From positions 1 through 41,080 of the forward strand of contig JAKLKW010000018.1 in the NCBI GenBank assembly GCA_023150455.1: a DNA stretch of 41,080 bases. Direction: 5' to 3'. Below, in pieces: positions 1 to 7,572 of this stretch (position 1 is the stretch's first letter; each line of letters starts with the position of its first letter). This stretch comes from Alphaproteobacteria bacterium. GTDB taxonomy: Bacteria > Pseudomonadota > Alphaproteobacteria > JAEULC01. A model generated the notes under the pieces. The model was not told where the DNA came from. It searched no databases and was given only the letters and a program-made list of their open reading frames with translations. A program made the translations under genes and the position numbers.

Positions 1-316
1 AGCCCGGCGCGATGCGCAGGCCGACCAGCTTCTGGAAGTCCGGCGTAATGCCGCCGCACATCTCGTACGGGCTGAAATCGGTCTGGGCCTCGACGGCCTT
101 GATGTTGAGGGCGGTGTCGAGCGTCAGACGGATCCACATCTCGTGCACCGGCGTGCCCGGCTCGACCCGGCCGCGCCAGGCATTGTCGAAGGCGTAGGTC
201 TTGGTATCGACGAGATGACCCTCGATGTCCCAGAGCCCGTCCGCGCGGCGATAGCCGCGGCATTCGACCTCGCGTCGATGCATGGGCTCGCGCGGGACGG
301 CGGGCGACAGCGGCAT
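1..316 (-). CDS. DUF2889 domain protein (partial, 3' end outside window)
   Basis: About 105 residues are visible, beginning MPLSPAVPREPMHRREVECR. The text RGYRRADGLWDIEGHLVDTK, followed by YAFDNAWRG, VHEMWIRLT and SPYEMCGGITPDFQKLVG, is characteristic of the DUF2889 family. That family is common next to catabolic genes in proteobacteria and has no established function. The start is supported by a purine-rich GAGGAAAGG about ten bases upstream of the ATG. The gene runs leftwards out of the window, so its length and C-terminus are unknown. It shares its strand with the CBS gene upstream but is separated from it by a hairpin, so co-transcription is not assured. Confidence 0.85.
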   Translation of the reverse strand, partial: MPLSPAVPREPMHRREVECRGYRRADGLWDIEGHLVDTKTYAFDNAWRGRVEPGTPVHEMWIRLTLDTALNIKAVEAQTDFSPYEMCGGITPDFQKLVGLRIAPG

Positions 317-390
317 GTCCTGACCCTTTCCTCGGCAGCAGGCGGGAATAGGGCAGGACTATAGACCCATGTTGCGGCGCGGTACCAGGG

Positions 391-456
391 GACAGATGTC
401 GGGGATCGGGGATCCGAGCAAAAACCTCTCCTGATCCCTGATACCCGATCCCTGTC
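391..456 (-). terminator. Imperfect inverted repeat downstream of the CBS gene
   Basis: Arms 391-414 and 433-456 match at 19 of 24 positions, with an 18-base loop containing a run of A. The element starts seven bases after the stop of the minus-strand CBS gene, so it is placed to work as a terminator or 3' stabiliser. The right arm contains the GATCCCTGATACCCGATCCC type of text often seen in dispersed intergenic repeats. No second copy was noticed here. Confidence 0.5.
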
Positions 457-462
457 TTCCGA

Positions 463-915
463 CTAATGCGTGGCGCCGTAGCCGGTGTCGTGGATGAAGG
501 CGTCGCGTTCCTGCAGCTCGGTCTCGAGCTCGCGCCGGACGATCGCGTTGAGGTCGCGGATCGACACCATGCCGATGACGCGGTTATCGGGGCCGACCAC
601 CGGCAGGTGGCGGAAGCCGCGCTCGTGCATCCGGTTCAACGCGTCGAGCGCGTCCTGGTCCGGGGTCAACGTCTCGGGATCGCGCGTCATCACCCGCGCG
701 ACCGGCGTCGTGTCGGGATCGAGCCCGCGCGCGACCACGCGCATCAGAAGGTCGCGCTCGGTGAAGATGCCGTCGATGTGGCCGTCGATGCCGACGATCA
801 CGGCGCCGACATGCCTCATGGCCATCAGCCGGACCGCGTCCATCACCATCGCCGTCGGCGGCAACAACGTGATCTTCTGCTCGCGGACCACGTCCGGAAC
901 GATCTTGCGCTTCAT
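463..915 (-). CDS. Two-CBS-domain protein
   Basis: This 150-residue protein consists almost entirely of a tandem CBS (Bateman) module. The first CBS domain is at roughly residues 12-65 (MDAVRLMAMRHVGAVIV then GIFTERDLL) and the second at 74-130 (VMTRDPETLTPDQDALDALN then GMVSIRDL). Such stand-alone modules bind adenosine nucleotides and act as regulators, but the partner cannot be read from sequence. The chosen start (MKRKIVPDVV) has GGAGG seven bases upstream; an ATG 12 codons earlier lacks this support. It lies upstream of DUF2889 and 208 bases beyond the CorC-type gene, which also has CBS domains. Confidence 0.88.
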   Translation of the reverse strand: MKRKIVPDVVREQKITLLPPTAMVMDAVRLMAMRHVGAVIVGIDGHIDGIFTERDLLMRVVARGLDPDTTPVARVMTRDPETLTPDQDALDALNRMHERGFRHLPVVGPDNRVIGMVSIRDLNAIVRRELETELQERDAFIHDTGYGATH

Positions 916-1123
916 CGGGGCCTCCAATGCAAGGGGAGAGGCCATCGGCACTGTCGCTGTCGGTCGGGCGGACTCGCCTCGGCGTTACCTGTGCCGTTCT
1001 GCGCTCTCGCTGGTGGTACATCCTCTGCATGCAGCGTCGCGGTTGCTGCGCCGCACTGTCAAGGCGAGAAGGATCAAATGCATGGAATTACGCATTCCAG
1101 GCGCGTGCGCCGCAATATCGCGC

Positions 1124-2413
1124 TCAGGCAGCGGCGCGCTTGGGCGGCGTGACGCGCAGCGACGTGATCTGGTTGCGGTGGCGGCGGAGAATTTCGAACC
1201 GGAACCCGTGGAAGGCGAAGACCTGGCCGACATTGGGAATGAGTCGCGCCTCGTGCAGCACCAGGCCCGCGATGGTCGAGGCATGCTCGTCGGGCAAGAG
1301 CCAGTCCAGCTCGCGGTTCAGGTCGCGCAGCGGCACGCCGCCGTCGATCACGTAGCTGCCGTCGGAGCCGGGCCGGACGCCGGCGAGCGGGCTGTCGGAC
1401 GGCGCCTCGCGCCGCTCGTCGATGTCGCCGACGATCTCGGCCACGATGTCGCTCAGGCTCACCACGCCCATCAGCGCGCCGTACTCGTCGACCACCAGCG
1501 CCGGGCCCTGGCCGCGGCGGCGGAACGCCTGCAGCTGGTCGTAGAGCGTGGTCGCTTCCGGCACGAACCAGGGCTTGTCCGCCAGCGCCAGCACGTCGAG
1601 CCCCTCGAGCGCACGGCCGCGCTGCATCACCTCGCGCATCAGCGCGGCGGACGAGATCACGCCGACGATGTTGTCGGGCTGGCCACGCGTCAGCGGCAGG
1701 CGCTGATGGCCGCTCGCCAGCACCTGGTCGACGATCGCGCGCGGCGGGTCGTCGGCGTCGACGGTGATGACGCGGCGGCGATGCGTCATCACCTTGCCGA
1801 CCGTGACCTGGTCGAGGTCCAGCACGCCGCGCAGCATGGCGCGCTCGTGGCGCTGCTCGGGCTCGGGTCCGGCATGCAGGTCGATGACCTCGCGCAGCTC
1901 TTCCTCGATCGCGTCCTCGGGGTGCTCTTCCGGCAGGGCGGCGCCGAACAGGCGCGACACGCCGCGCACGATGGCGCCCACCGCCAGCACCGGCGGCTTC
2001 AGCAGGGCGACCGCGACATGGGCCGCCGGCGCCAGCGCCAGCGCGGCGTCGTCGGCCTTGGCGCCGGCGAAGGTGCGCGGCATGACGTCCGAGAAGACCA
2101 GCACCAGCGCGGTCATCGCCACCGCGGCGTAGACGATGCCGACGTCGCCGAACACGTCGAACAGGCTCGCGGCGGCGAGCGCCGCGGCGGCGATGCTGGC
2201 AAGGTAGCGGCCGAGCCGGAGCGCGCCCGCGGTCACCTCGCGCCCTTCCTGCAGGCGCTTGACGATGGCCGCGCGCCGGTCGCCCTCCTGCGCCATCTGC
2301 TGCATGCGCGGGCGCGAAGCGGCGGCCAGCGCGGTTTCCGCGGCGGAGAAGAACCCGGCCGCGAGCAGGAGCGGCAGGATGACGGCGAGTGCGATCCACA
2401 ATTCGGGCGTCAT
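1124..2413 (-). CDS. CNNM/CorC-HlyC family membrane transporter
   Basis: This 429-residue protein has the standard order for the family. An N-terminal DUF21/CNNM membrane region covers roughly residues 5-160, with hydrophobic stretches near 6-24, 72-110 and 126-150. A CBS pair follows at about 205-325, including VMTHRRRVITVD and YGALMGVVSLSDIV, and then a C-terminal CorC/HlyC domain to the end. Members are inner-membrane proteins linked to Mg2+/Co2+ efflux or homeostasis; the hemolysin name is historical. The ATG is 11 bases downstream of the aroB stop, so it is probably the last gene of an aroK-aroB-corC unit. This order is common in Rhodospirillales, where it may simply be co-expression rather than shared function. 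Confidence 0.88.
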   Translation of the reverse strand: MTPELWIALAVILPLLLAAGFFSAAETALAAASRPRMQQMAQEGDRRAAIVKRLQEGREVTAGALRLGRYLASIAAAALAAASLFDVFGDVGIVYAAVAMTALVLVFSDVMPRTFAGAKADDAALALAPAAHVAVALLKPPVLAVGAIVRGVSRLFGAALPEEHPEDAIEEELREVIDLHAGPEPEQRHERAMLRGVLDLDQVTVGKVMTHRRRVITVDADDPPRAIVDQVLASGHQRLPLTRGQPDNIVGVISSAALMREVMQRGRALEGLDVLALADKPWFVPEATTLYDQLQAFRRRGQGPALVVDEYGALMGVVSLSDIVAEIVGDIDERREAPSDSPLAGVRPGSDGSYVIDGGVPLRDLNRELDWLLPDEHASTIAGLVLHEARLIPNVGQVFAFHGFRFEILRRHRNQITSLRVTPPKRAAA

Positions 2414-2424
2414 CGCCTTCGCGC

Positions 2425-3546
2425 TCAGGCCGGAACGGCGCGCTCGGCGATCGCCGTCTCCAGCATCGCGGCGACGGCGGCCGGCGGCACGTCGGACGAA
2501 GTGAAGGCGGTGCCGATGCCGCGCGTCAGGACGAAGCGGATGCGCTGGTCCTGCACCTTCTTGTCGTGCGCCATGTGCTGCATCAGCCTGGGCGCGTTCC
2601 AGCGGAACTGCGGCAAATCGGCGAAGCGGGTCGGCAGGCCGGCAGCCGCCAGGTGCGCGCGCACGCGCGCGAGGTCGCCTTCCGGGCACAAGCCGCGCTC
2701 GACCGACAGCCGCGTCGCCAGCACCATGCCGAAGGCGACCGCCTCGCCGTGCAGCAGCGCGTCGCCGTAGCCGGCCTCGGCCTCGAGCGCGTGGCCGAAG
2801 GTGTGGCCGAAGTTCAACGTCTCGCGCAGGCCCGCCTCGCGCTCGTCCGCCGCGACGACCCTGGCCTTGGCGCGGCAGCTGGTGGTGACGGCATGGCCCA
2901 GCGCGTCGGCGTCGCCGCCGGTCACCGCGGCGCCGTATCGCTCGAGCCAGGCGAAGAACCCGGCATCGCCGATCACGCCGTACTTCACCACCTCGGCGTA
3001 GCCCGCCAGCATCTCGCGCCGCGGCAGCGTGCCGAGCACGCCGGTGTCGGCCAGCACCAGGCGCGGCTGGTGGAAGCTGCCGACCAGGTTCTTGCCGTGG
3101 CGCGTGTTGATCGCGGTCTTGCCGCCGACCGAGCTGTCGACCTGCGCCAGGAGCGTGGTCGGGACCTGCACGTAGTCCACGCCGCGCAGCGCGATCGCGG
3201 CGGCGAAGCCGACCAGGTCGCCGACCACGCCGCCGCCGAGCGCCACCAGCGTGGTCGCGCGTTCCAGCCGGCGCTCGAGGAGCTGCTCGATCAGGCGCTC
3301 GAGATGGGCGAAGTCCTTGCTGCCTTCGCCCGGCGGCACGTCGACCGTCGCATGCGCGATCCCGGCCTCGGAGAGCGCCGCCGCCAGCGCGGCCCCGTGC
3401 AGCGTCGCGACGCGCGCGTCCGCGACGACGATGACGCGCGGCGCCTTGAGCACAGGGCGCATCAGGCGGCCGGCATCGGCCAGCACCGACGGGCCGACAT
3501 GGATGTCGTAGCTGCGCTGATCCAGCTCCACGCGCACCGTTTTCAT
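2425..3546 (-). CDS. aroB: 3-dehydroquinate synthase
   Basis: AroB catalyses the second step of the shikimate pathway, converting DAHP to 3-dehydroquinate in the cytoplasm with NAD+ and a divalent metal. The 373-residue length is normal. Visible signatures are GGGVVGD at 104-110 (NAD-binding turn), DSSVGGKTAIN at 137-147 (substrate/NAD pocket), and the metal-ligand stretch LNFGHTFGHALE near residue 245. It follows aroK, the usual alphaproteobacterial order. Its ATG sits in the second copy of a tandem 26-base duplication. Each copy carries GGAGG followed by ATGA, so aroB is read after a 9-codon ORF that itself overlaps the aroK stop. Confidence 0.97.
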   Translation of the reverse strand: MKTVRVELDQRSYDIHVGPSVLADAGRLMRPVLKAPRVIVVADARVATLHGAALAAALSEAGIAHATVDVPPGEGSKDFAHLERLIEQLLERRLERATTLVALGGGVVGDLVGFAAAIALRGVDYVQVPTTLLAQVDSSVGGKTAINTRHGKNLVGSFHQPRLVLADTGVLGTLPRREMLAGYAEVVKYGVIGDAGFFAWLERYGAAVTGGDADALGHAVTTSCRAKARVVAADEREAGLRETLNFGHTFGHALEAEAGYGDALLHGEAVAFGMVLATRLSVERGLCPEGDLARVRAHLAAAGLPTRFADLPQFRWNAPRLMQHMAHDKKVQDQRIRFVLTRGIGTAFTSSDVPPAAVAAMLETAIAERAVPA

Positions 3547-3585
3547 CGCCGCGCCTCCGGCGCGGAGTTCATCGCCGCGCCTCCG
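3542..3585 (-). repeat. Tandem 26-bp duplication at the aroK/aroB junction
   Basis: The 18-mer CGGAGGCGCGGCGATGAA (minus strand) occurs at 3568-3585 and again at 3542-3559, a period of 26 bases. Each copy contains a GGAGG ribosome-binding site and an ATGA stop/start overlap. The first ATGA holds the aroK stop and the second holds the aroB start. Confidence 0.9.
3543..3572 (-). CDS. 9-codon ORF between aroK and aroB
   Basis: The sequence reads ATG through TGA for the peptide MNSAPEARR. Its ATG overlaps the aroK TGA (ATGA) and its own TGA overlaps the aroB ATG (ATGA). GGAGG lies seven bases upstream. The peptide repeats the end of AroK (PAEARR), as expected from the tandem duplication that created it. 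It could be translated and pass ribosomes from aroK to aroB, or it could be an accident of duplication. Nothing suggests the peptide itself has a function. Confidence 0.4.
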   Translation of the reverse strand: MNSAPEARR

Positions 3586-4195
3586 CCGGGCGCCCCGCGC
3601 CGCGCTCGGCCAGATGCACCGCCAGCGCGTCGATCACGCGCTGCACGGTCGACTCCGGCGGGCCATCGGTACTTTCCACGGTGATGTCGGCCGTGGCGTA
3701 GACCGGGTGGCGCTTCTCCATCAGCGTGGCCAGCACCTGGGCCGGATCGGCCTGGTTGAGCAGCGGCCGGTTGGTGCGGCGCGCCGTGCGCCTGAGCAGC
3801 ACGTCGAGCTCGGCCTTGAGCCAGACCGAGATGCCGCGCTCGGCGATCAGCGCGCGCGTCTGCGGGTCCATGAAGGCGCCGCCGCCGGTCGACAGCACGT
3901 GCACGGGATCGGCCAGCAGGCGCGCGATCACGCGCCGCTCGCCGTCGCGGAAGGCCGCCTCGCCGTGCGCGGCGAAGATCTCCTCGATCGTCTGCCCGGC
4001 GGCGCGCTCGATCTCGGCATCGGCGTCGACGAAGGGCAGGCCCAGGCGCTGCGCCAGGCGGCGGCCGATCGCGGACTTGCCGGCGCCCATCAGCCCGACC
4101 AGCACGACCGTGCGCGGCACGCCGGCGAGCGCGGGGTGCGCGTCGTGGCCGGACGACGGGCCGGAGGCGGGGGTGGAAACGGTGTGGCTGCTCAT
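3569..4195 (-). CDS. aroK: Shikimate kinase
   Basis: This cytoplasmic enzyme phosphorylates shikimate at O3 with ATP. From the chosen start it has 208 residues. An N-terminal extension of about 25 residues, rich in Ser, Pro and His, precedes the kinase core. Motifs are the P-loop GLMGAGKS at 34-41, FVDADAEIE just after it (shikimate/Mg2+-binding DxD region), the FRDGERR substrate-binding stretch, and STGGGAF (Walker B-like GGG). The frame stays open upstream to 4351, but the added text is not kinase-like, so [10 protein letters not shown] was preferred although its ribosome-binding site is weak. It heads the aroK-aroB-corC unit and is divergent from the small membrane gene at 4420. Confidence 0.93.
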   Translation of the reverse strand: MSSHTVSTPASGPSSGHDAHPALAGVPRTVVLVGLMGAGKSAIGRRLAQRLGLPFVDADAEIERAAGQTIEEIFAAHGEAAFRDGERRVIARLLADPVHVLSTGGGAFMDPQTRALIAERGISVWLKAELDVLLRRTARRTNRPLLNQADPAQVLATLMEKRHPVYATADITVESTDGPPESTVQRVIDALAVHLAERGAGRPAEARR

Positions 4196-4304
4196 GTCGC
4201 GCGTGACGGGTCGCGTCCGTCGGGAATGGAGGGCTTCAATCCGCGTTGATCGGCGCGCGCTCATGCCGCCGGAGCGAAGCGTTGCGCGCGTGGGGCCTGC
4301 CGCA

Positions 4305-4333
4305 TTGCCGCCACACTCCAACCCTAGCATAAT
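4305..4333 (+). promoter_or_regulatory. Predicted sigma70-type promoter for the 4420/4544 gene pair
   Basis: TTGCCG (4305-4310) and CATAAT (4328-4333) are spaced by 17 bases, about 85 bases before the ATG at 4420. This AT-containing -10 element stands out in a GC-rich intergenic region. Confidence 0.45.
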
Positions 4334-4419
4334 GGCCCGTCGCGTCGCCATTGCCGCGGCGGCCGCGCCCGCGCCCGAGCGCCCGACATGTCCTGGCCCC
4401 CAGCACCGCCTTTGGCCCC

Positions 4420-4563
4420 ATGCGATTAGGCACGTTCTCCATCATCGCGCTCGTCTTCCTCGGCCTCATCGTGGCCGGCGGCGCGTTCCTGATCCTGTGG
4501 GAGCCGCAGGCCCCGATGAAGCGCATCGAGCGGACGATCCCCGATGACAAGCTGCCGCGCTGA
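4420..4563 (+). CDS. Small single-pass membrane protein, 47 aa
   Basis: The peptide starts [21 protein letters not shown] single hydrophobic helix covers residues 5-27, and the tail is charged, ending near [12 protein letters not shown]. The pattern of one N-terminal helix, a WEPQAP linker and a short PDDxxPR tail resembles unnamed small proteins of Rhodospirillales. I know no function for them. The gene overlaps the next one by 20 bases in another frame, implying coupled translation with the 630-residue exported protein. Its promoter is probably at 4305-4333. It might help localise or assemble its neighbour at the inner membrane, but that is inference. Confidence 0.65.
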   Translation: MRLGTFSIIALVFLGLIVAGGAFLILWEPQAPMKRIERTIPDDKLPR

Positions 4564-6436
4564 ACGCCGCCGCGGCGCCGTGGCCCGGCCCGCCCTGGCC
4601 GGGCTGCTGGCCGCGCATGTGCTGGCGGCCGGGTCCGCGTCGTCGCTCGCGCAGACCGTCAACAAGCCGATCCCGCTGACGCCGCCGGCGCAGGGCGCGA
4701 ATGCGCCGCCTTCGCCCTATGCGCCGGCGCCGGTCGCCACGCCGGCGCCGCGCGTGGGCGCGCCGGTGCGGCCGGCCGGCATCGAGCGCGTGCCGCTGTC
4801 GACCGAGACGGCGAAGCCGGGCGAGGCCAGCGTGACGCCGGTGCAGTCGGGCACGCTCAGGCCGATCGACTCGGAATCGCTCGGCGTGCTGACCGAGGCC
4901 AATGGCGGCTTCGGCGCCCATATCTGGGTCAACACGCGGCGCGACATCGTCGAGGCGCTGCTCGCGCGCCTGCCGGTGGCGGTGACGGCGCCCTCGCTGC
5001 AGGACCTCGCGCGCCGCCTGCTGCTGTCGGTCGGCGCTCCGCCCGAGGGCGAGCGCGGGCAGCGCAGTTTGATGGCGATCCGGGCCGAGCGCAGCCTTGC
5101 GCGCGGCGATCTCGCCGGCGCCGATGCGCTCGTGCGCGCGGTGCCGGCGCGCGACGTCGATGCCGCCATGGCCCAGGTCCGCATCGACGCGCTGCTCCTC
5201 AACGACGACGGCAGCGCCGCCTGCCAGGAGGCGCGCAACCGCCTCGCCGCGCCGGGCGCCGCCGGCGGGCTGTACTGGGACAAGCTCAACGTCTTCTGCG
5301 ACCTCCTCGCCAAGGATACGGGCAAGGCGCAGCTCGGCCTCGCGCTGGTGCGCGAGCAGGGCGGGAAGGACCAGGTGTTCTTCACGCTCGCCGACGCGCT
5401 CGGCGGCAACGCCAAGGCCAGGGTCAAGGCGATGCCGGCCGCGACGCCGCTGACCTTGGCGATGATGCGCGCGACGGGCCAGCCGCTGCTCGCCGATACC
5501 GGCCCGCGCGACAGCCCGGCGGTGCTGCGCGGCATCGCGCTCACGCGCAGCGCGCCGGCGCCGCTCCGGCTCGAGGCGGCGCACCGCGCCGCGCAGTTCG
5601 GCGCGCTCGGGCCCGAGGAGCTGGCCGGGATGTTCGCCGCCGCCGAGTTCGCGCCGGCGCAGATCGCCGGCGCCTTCAGCGAGGCGCAGAAGCTGGGCGG
5701 CGTGCGCGCCCGCGCGCTGCTCTACCGCGCCGCCGCGGGGCAGGCCGTGCCGCAGGCGCGCGCCGAGGCGCTCAAGGCGCTCTATGCGCTCGGGCGGCAG
5801 GAGGGCGATTTCCCCGTCCTCGCCCGCGCGACCTTGAAGCTGCTGCTCGAGCTGCCGGCGGCGAAGGAGCTCGCCTGGTTCGCCGCCGATGCCGGCCGCG
5901 CGCTCTACTCGGCCGGGCGCTACCCCGAGGCCAAGGGTTGGCTCGACCTCGCCTTGGCCGAGGCCGGGCACAACCGCGACGCCGCCGCGGCCGCGACCCA
6001 GCTGTGGCCGATCGCGCGCGTTGCCGACGGCGACAACGCCGCCGCCTGGGACGCCGAGCGCATGAAGGAATGGCGCCGCGGCGCCGAGGCCGGCAAGCCC
6101 GAGATCGCCCAGCGCCGCATCGCCATGCTGCTCACGCTGCTCGACCTCTACGGCGACCCGATCATCGGCGTCGACTGGCAGCCGCTCTTGAAGGCGCCGG
6201 CGACCATGACCGGCAGCCAGCCCGCGCCCATGCTGTGGTTCGTCATGCGCGAGGCCTCGGGCGAGAAGCGCCTGGGCGAGACCGTGCTGCACGTGCTGAG
6301 CGCGCTCGGCGCCGTCGATCTCGGCCAGCAGAACCCGTACGGCGTGGCCTCGGCGATCGCGGCGCTGCGCGCCATCGGCCTCGACCGCGAGGCCCGCGCG
6401 CTCGCCGTCGACGCCGCGATCGCCGCGGGCATCTGA
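4544..6436 (+). CDS. Exported alpha-helical protein of unknown function, 630 aa
   Basis: The N-terminus has a signal peptide: positive residues [11 protein letters not shown], a hydrophobic core ALAGLLAAHVLAAG, and a likely cleavage after SSLA near residue 36. A Pro/Ala-rich linker follows at about 38-75. The rest is Ala/Leu-rich with many short helices, such as RALYSAGRYPEAKGWLDLAL, which looks TPR- or Sel1-like without clear repeat consensus. It should be periplasmic. No catalytic motif is seen. The ATG lies inside the end of the upstream small membrane gene (20-base overlap), so the two are probably translated together. Homologues near aroK/aroB in related bacteria are expected but unnamed. 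Confidence 0.75.
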   Translation: MTSCRAERRRGAVARPALAGLLAAHVLAAGSASSLAQTVNKPIPLTPPAQGANAPPSPYAPAPVATPAPRVGAPVRPAGIERVPLSTETAKPGEASVTPVQSGTLRPIDSESLGVLTEANGGFGAHIWVNTRRDIVEALLARLPVAVTAPSLQDLARRLLLSVGAPPEGERGQRSLMAIRAERSLARGDLAGADALVRAVPARDVDAAMAQVRIDALLLNDDGSAACQEARNRLAAPGAAGGLYWDKLNVFCDLLAKDTGKAQLGLALVREQGGKDQVFFTLADALGGNAKARVKAMPAATPLTLAMMRATGQPLLADTGPRDSPAVLRGIALTRSAPAPLRLEAAHRAAQFGALGPEELAGMFAAAEFAPAQIAGAFSEAQKLGGVRARALLYRAAAGQAVPQARAEALKALYALGRQEGDFPVLARATLKLLLELPAAKELAWFAADAGRALYSAGRYPEAKGWLDLALAEAGHNRDAAAAATQLWPIARVADGDNAAAWDAERMKEWRRGAEAGKPEIAQRRIAMLLTLLDLYGDPIIGVDWQPLLKAPATMTGSQPAPMLWFVMREASGEKRLGETVLHVLSALGAVDLGQQNPYGVASAIAALRAIGLDREARALAVDAAIAAGI

Positions 6437-6468
6437 GCCTAAGGCCTCGCCAGGGGCTTCAGCCGGGG

Positions 6469-6497
6469 TGGACAGTCCCGGCGATTGTCTCTATAAG
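6469..6497 (+). promoter_or_regulatory. Promoter of tRNA-Phe
   Basis: TGGACA (6469-6474) and TATAAG (6492-6497) have a 17-base spacer, and the mature tRNA begins 26 bases after the -10. In the second tRNA copy the -10 has changed to CATAAG (7345-7350) and the -35 position reads CCGACA. Confidence 0.6.
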
Positions 6498-6600
6498 CCT
6501 CCGCCGGCCGTTCGGCTGAGATGCCCAGGTAGCTCAGTTGGTAGAGCACGTGACTGAAAATCACGGTGTCGCTGGTTCGATTCCGGCCCTGGGCACCATT
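6484..6600 (+). repeat. 117-bp duplication, copy 1 (functional tRNA-Phe)
   Basis: This segment, including 39 bases of leader, is repeated at 7337-7453 with 8 differences: 4 in the leader and 4 in the tRNA. The upstream sequence diverges except for a few bases around the -35. Confidence 0.85.
6523..6598 (+). tRNA. tRNA-Phe (GAA)
   Basis: The gene is 76 nt long with an encoded CCA. The acceptor stem GCCCAGG pairs with CCTGGGC. The D arm is GCTCAGTTGGTAGAGC. The anticodon arm has stem CGTGA/TCACG and loop CTGAAAA, giving anticodon GAA. The T arm has the normal TTCGATT loop and the discriminator base is A. All identity elements for Phe are intact, so this is the working copy. A promoter with good boxes lies just upstream. 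Confidence 0.97.
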
Positions 6601-6702
6601 CTTCCCCGCTGACTTTCCGACCCAGGCTCGGCCGTCGCACGAACTCCCGCCGAATGGTATCCTCGCGCTGACGCCTCTTCCGGCCGGATGCAGGAGACGC
6701 AA

Positions 6703-6933
6703 ATGCAGCCGCTGGACCGCATAACCCGAGACCCGAACGTGATGGGCGGCAGGGCCTGCATCCGCGGCATGCGGGTGACCGTGGCGATGATCGTGGGCCA
6801 GATCGGCGCGGGCTACAGCATCGATCAGGTCCTCGCCGAGTATCCCTATCTCGAACGCGAGGACGTCCTGCAGGCGCTGCGCTACGCGGCGTGGCGGACC
6901 GCGGAGCGCGATGTCCTGCCGGCCGATGCGTGA
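6703..6933 (+). CDS. DUF433 antitoxin
   Basis: This 76-residue protein matches the DUF433 (VapB-like) family: LDRITRDPNVMGGRACIRG near the N-terminus, MRVTVAMIVGQIGAG, then DQVLAEYPYLEREDVLQALRYAAW, a short winged-helix-like fold. In this family it neutralises the adjacent DUF5615 PIN-like toxin and probably binds its own promoter. The start was placed at the ATG preceded by AGGAGA five bases upstream rather than the in-frame ATG five codons earlier. The stop overlaps the GTG of the toxin gene. The cassette is enclosed by the two tRNA-Phe copies. Confidence 0.88.
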   Translation: MQPLDRITRDPNVMGGRACIRGMRVTVAMIVGQIGAGYSIDQVLAEYPYLEREDVLQALRYAAWRTAERDVLPADA

Positions 6934-7301
6934 AGCTGCTCGTCGACATGAACCTGTCGCCCCGCTGGGCGGCCGTCTTGGCGGAAGCGGGCTTCGAGGC
7001 TGTCCACTGGTCGACGATCGGTGCGCCGGATGCGCCGGATCGCGAAGTCATGGCGTTCGCGAAGTCGCATGACCTCGTAGTTCTCACGCACGATCTCGAC
7101 TTCGGCGCCATCTTGGCGGTCACCCAAGGCCGCAAACCGAGCGTGGTGCAAATTCGATCGCAGAATCTCAGCCCCGATTTGATCGGGCGCGCTGTCACGG
7201 ATGCCCTGAGGCAGATGATCGAGGAACTACGAAGCGGAGCGCTGCTGACGATCGAGCCGGGTCAGGCACGCTTGCGTCTTCTGCCATTGGATCGGCCATA
7301 G
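6930..7301 (+). CDS. DUF5615 PIN-like toxin
   Basis: The 123-residue protein starts with KLLVDMNLSPRW after a GTG and continues with HWSTIGAPDAPDREVMAFAK and LVVLTHDLDFGAIL. This is the DUF5615 (Mut7-C/PIN-like) fold. Acidic residues in LVDMNL and THDLDF sit where PIN-type nucleases bind metal, so an RNase toxin is likely. The GTG overlaps the antitoxin stop (GTGA), giving translational coupling as expected for a DUF433/DUF5615 pair. It is the only cargo, with its antitoxin, between the tRNA-Phe gene and its degenerate copy. Confidence 0.87.
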   Translation: MKLLVDMNLSPRWAAVLAEAGFEAVHWSTIGAPDAPDREVMAFAKSHDLVVLTHDLDFGAILAVTQGRKPSVVQIRSQNLSPDLIGRAVTDALRQMIEELRSGALLTIEPGQARLRLLPLDRP

Positions 7302-7336
7302 CGACGCGAGGAAATCGCACTCCGACACCGATATCA

Positions 7337-7453
7337 ATTGTCCCCATAAGCCTGCGCCGGCGGTTCGGCTGAGATGCCCAGGTAGCTCAGTTGGTAGAGC
7401 ACGTGAATGAAAATCGCGGTGTCGCTGGCTCGATTCCGGCCCTGGGCGCCATT
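7337..7453 (+). repeat. 117-bp duplication, copy 2 (degenerate tRNA-Phe)
   Basis: Second copy of the segment at 6484-6600, in direct orientation, 853 bases downstream. It differs at 8 of 117 positions. Confidence 0.85.
7376..7451 (+). pseudogene. Degenerate tRNA-Phe copy
   Basis: The copy keeps length, anticodon GAA and CCA but differs from the intact gene at four bases. C32 in the anticodon loop is A. An A-U pair of the anticodon stem has become G-U. The nearly universal T54 of the T loop is C. The discriminator base 73 is G instead of A, a known phenylalanine identity position. The -10 box is also weaker. Charging and folding should be impaired, so I call it a pseudogene, although expression cannot be excluded. 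Confidence 0.75.
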
Positions 7454-7572
7454 TTCCTCCACGTAGCTTCCGTCAGCTCGATTCGCCGCTGTTCGAGCGG
7501 CGGGCGCGTGCCGATGGCCTGGCACGCTTGCCCAGTTCCGTACAGCGCTGTACAGTTGTCCCGAGGCGCAAC

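Noticed and set aside
3569-4351. Upstream-extended shikimate kinase start
   Set aside because: The extra 52 residues do not resemble the kinase and overlap the region with the divergent promoter.
6439-6702. Minus-strand ORF encoding an AQGRNRTSDT-type peptide
   Set aside because: It is the antisense of the tRNA-Phe gene. Peptides of this type are a known spurious product of tRNA loci.
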